A stretch of DNA of 6,972 nucleotides, taken from NCBI GenBank assembly GCA_020200195.1, contig JAIVJE010000353.1:1-6972 (forward strand). Direction: 5' to 3'. A program made the translations under genes and the position numbers. The DNA comes from Acidobacteriota bacterium. GTDB lineage: Bacteria; Acidobacteriota; Vicinamibacteria; Vicinamibacterales; 2-12-FULL-66-21. This document shows, one piece after another, positions 5,973 to 6,972 of the stretch. The notes beneath the pieces are model-generated. The model saw only the letters and a list, made by a program, of their open reading frames with translations, made no database searches and was not told where the DNA came from. How positions within the stretch are numbered: position 1 is the first letter of the stretch; each line of letters begins with the position of its first letter.

Positions 5973-5994
5973 GGCATGCCCTGAGGGCAATGCC
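5973..5994. repeat. Imperfect 9-bp hairpin with TGA loop
   Basis: GGCATGCCC pairs with GGGCAATGCC, with one bulged A, around TGA. Its role is unknown. Confidence 0.4.
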
Positions 5995-6169
5995 GTGTGC
6001 GGTTGCGAGTCTCTGATTTCGAAATGGCACTGAGTGCGATCTCGATTCAGAACCGTGCTGAAGTCAGGAAGTGGGCTGTCGGTCGTGGCCCTTCGGGCGG
6101 CGGCCTTCAGCGCTCCGCGCGGAGTGTTCCTCTCGCGGAGGGTGTGCAGTGAGCACGGACGATGAGGAG

Positions 6170-6198
6170 AGATTAACGCCGCTCGGGGCCGCGGTCAA
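6170..6198 (-). promoter_or_regulatory. Promoter-like site reading toward xis-int
   Basis: On the minus strand TTGACC (6198-6193, 5 of 6) and TAATCT (6175-6170, first, second and last bases conserved) are spaced by exactly 17 bp. It would start transcription near 6163, about 465 nt before the excisionase gene, implying a long leader or an unrecognised small RNA. Confidence 0.4.
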
Positions 6199-6212
6199 CG
6201 GCCAAGATCGGT

Positions 6213-6698
6213 TTAGCTGAGAGCCATCGCACCGCCGGCCATCACGTAATGGCCAAGACATGATCTGCGCGCAGGTACCGTCAAGGCCCGAAGGCCGCGC
6301 GCATGCGCGGTCGGAGCAAAGCGACGAGCCTTGCACGGTGCCGAGCACAGATCGAGCATCGCCTGCGTGATGGTCGGCGCATCCGACTTGGACCAGATCT
6401 CGCCCCGATCTGAACTCCAAGCCGCGCAACGATCGGGAGCCGCGGCGACCGCCGTATCTGACCGCTTCACCGCGCGGAACGAGCGCGACTTCGTGTCCTG
6501 GATTTCCCGCACGAACGGGACCAGATGGTCCGGACGAAGTGGGCGCGATTGGGCGCCCGATCTGCGCCACAAGGCACCACCCTTGTCGATGCGGGCGGCG
6601 CGATCATCAGCACCGACGCCGACATTGGCAGCCATGGCGTAAGCGACCCCTCCGGACAGGCGCGGGGCCATTTGCAGCGCACCCACCGGGGTCCTCAC
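6213..6698 (-). CDS. Hypothetical ORF, uncertain
   Basis: I do not recognise this 161-residue frame. It opens with GTG, preceded by AGGA with about 9-bp spacing, and has G/C-rich third positions with plausible amino-acid use (for example HLVPFVREIQDTKSRSFRAV). It lacks a signal peptide, helices or known motifs. The plus-strand frame at 6331-6642 shares the same third-position bias, so composition cannot settle the strand. It may be a degraded cargo gene of the integrative element or no gene at all. Confidence 0.25.
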   Translation of the reverse strand: MRTPVGALQMAPRLSGGVAYAMAANVGVGADDRAARIDKGGALWRRSGAQSRPLRPDHLVPFVREIQDTKSRSFRAVKRSDTAVAAAPDRCAAWSSDRGEIWSKSDAPTITQAMLDLCSAPCKARRFAPTAHARGLRALTVPARRSCLGHYVMAGGAMALS

Positions 6699-6882
6699 GC
6701 CATGGTTTCCTGCCCTTATCGCAGCATTGCTGCCTGATGGGCGGCAAAGAGCGCCGCCGCATCGTGCGGAGCGTTCGCGTGCTCCACGCCGAAGCTGTGA
6801 CTGCTGAATCGATTGCTAGGAAGGGCTCGCCGCCAGACGGTCGTTGATGGTGCCTTGCCCGGCCCACAGCCAATAGACTCCT

Positions 6883-6928
6883 CTCGGGGACGACCTCATT
6901 TTCGGAGGTTGTCCCCGAGGTCGTCCTC
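6883..6928 (+). promoter_or_regulatory. Two mutually exclusive hairpins (leader-like)
   Basis: CTCGGGGACGACCTC (6883-6897) pairs with GAGGTTGTCCCCGAG (6905-6919) in 15 bp including one G-U, with loop ATTTTCG. The same left arm can instead pair GGACGACCTC (6888-6897) with GAGGTCGTCC (6917-6926), 10 bp perfect; the two right arms overlap by GAG. Such alternation is typical of attenuators, though there is no U-run. It ends about 40 bp before a likely start codon. Confidence 0.5.
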
Positions 6929-6966
6929 AGCTGTTCGAATCAGGCGACGTCAACCAGGGGAGAGAG

Positions 6967-6972
6967 ATGGAG
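6967..6972 (+). CDS. Probable gene start at the window edge
   Basis: ATGGAG follows the purine-rich AGGGGAGAG, a fair Shine-Dalgarno with about 4-6 bp spacing, and leader-like hairpins. Only two codons are visible, so the product is unknown. Confidence 0.35.

Larger units (their letters stand above)
5729..6212. other. About 480-bp stretch upstream of xis with no supported gene
   Basis: Frames here are short or unlike any protein I know. One minus frame simply extends the integrase frame upstream past its real start. The stretch holds hairpins at 5867-5887 and 5973-5994, a 12-bp palindrome CTCCGCGCGGAG near 6113-6124, and a promoter-like site at 6170-6198. Confidence 0.6.

Noticed and set aside
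5820..5984. Small plus-strand frame ending in APLGGMP
   Set aside because: No good start codon or SD, and no similarity I can name.
5442..5990. N-terminal extension of the integrase frame
   Set aside because: It covers the whole excisionase gene in another frame, and the ATG at 5441 has a strong SD.
6064..6570. Minus-strand frame of 168 codons
   Set aside because: Overlaps the 6213-6698 frame, crosses a hairpin-rich stretch, and is rich in Ser/Arg/Gly without motifs.

Overview
The window looks like a high-GC soil-type bacterial chromosome, most likely Acidobacteriota (Vicinamibacteria-like). I infer this from the style of the haem A/haem O synthases, the copper-type lipoprotein beside them, and degenerate intergenic repeats built on ATCCGCG. 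No phylogenetic test was possible.

Region 1 (1-2156, minus strand) is a compact respiratory-maturation operon. It reads a cupredoxin-like lipoprotein, then haem A synthase (ctaA/COX15), then haem O synthase (ctaB/cyoE, cut by the window edge). CtaB farnesylates haem B to haem O and CtaA oxidises haem O to haem A, the cofactor of aa3-type cytochrome c oxidases. The ctaA copy is broken: one frame change sits exactly where the fourth and fifth membrane helices of the family should be. I read this as an internal deletion of roughly 50-65 codons rather than a one-base error.

Region 2 (2157-2605) has no gene. It carries a 25-bp-arm inverted repeat, a short GC-rich hairpin and an array of five to six degenerate 34-36-bp tandem units that runs into the stop codon of the next gene. 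Region 3 (2606-3970, minus) is an intact membrane-anchored M23 peptidase. It may be expressed from a leaderless transcript, divergent from the promoter of a tRNA-Glu(CUC) gene (4041-4115, plus).

Region 4 (4116 to the end) looks like the integrase end of a mobile element inserted at the 3' end of that tRNA. A tyrosine recombinase gene ends 20 bp from the tRNA CCA and reads away from xis toward the tRNA. It has all catalytic residues but two single-base frame breaks. An intact excisionase-type helix-turn-helix gene lies directly upstream with a strong Shine-Dalgarno site and an adjacent GNRA-type hairpin. The rest (5700-6972) is poorly coding: one uncertain hypothetical ORF, a promoter-like site, several hairpins, and near the end a pair of mutually exclusive hairpins before a probable gene start on the plus strand.

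Overall this is a conserved core locus next to a probably decaying integrative element. No complete new system is visible. The items most worth a second look are the ctaA deletion, the tandem and inverted repeats of region 2, and the leader-like structure at 6883-6928.
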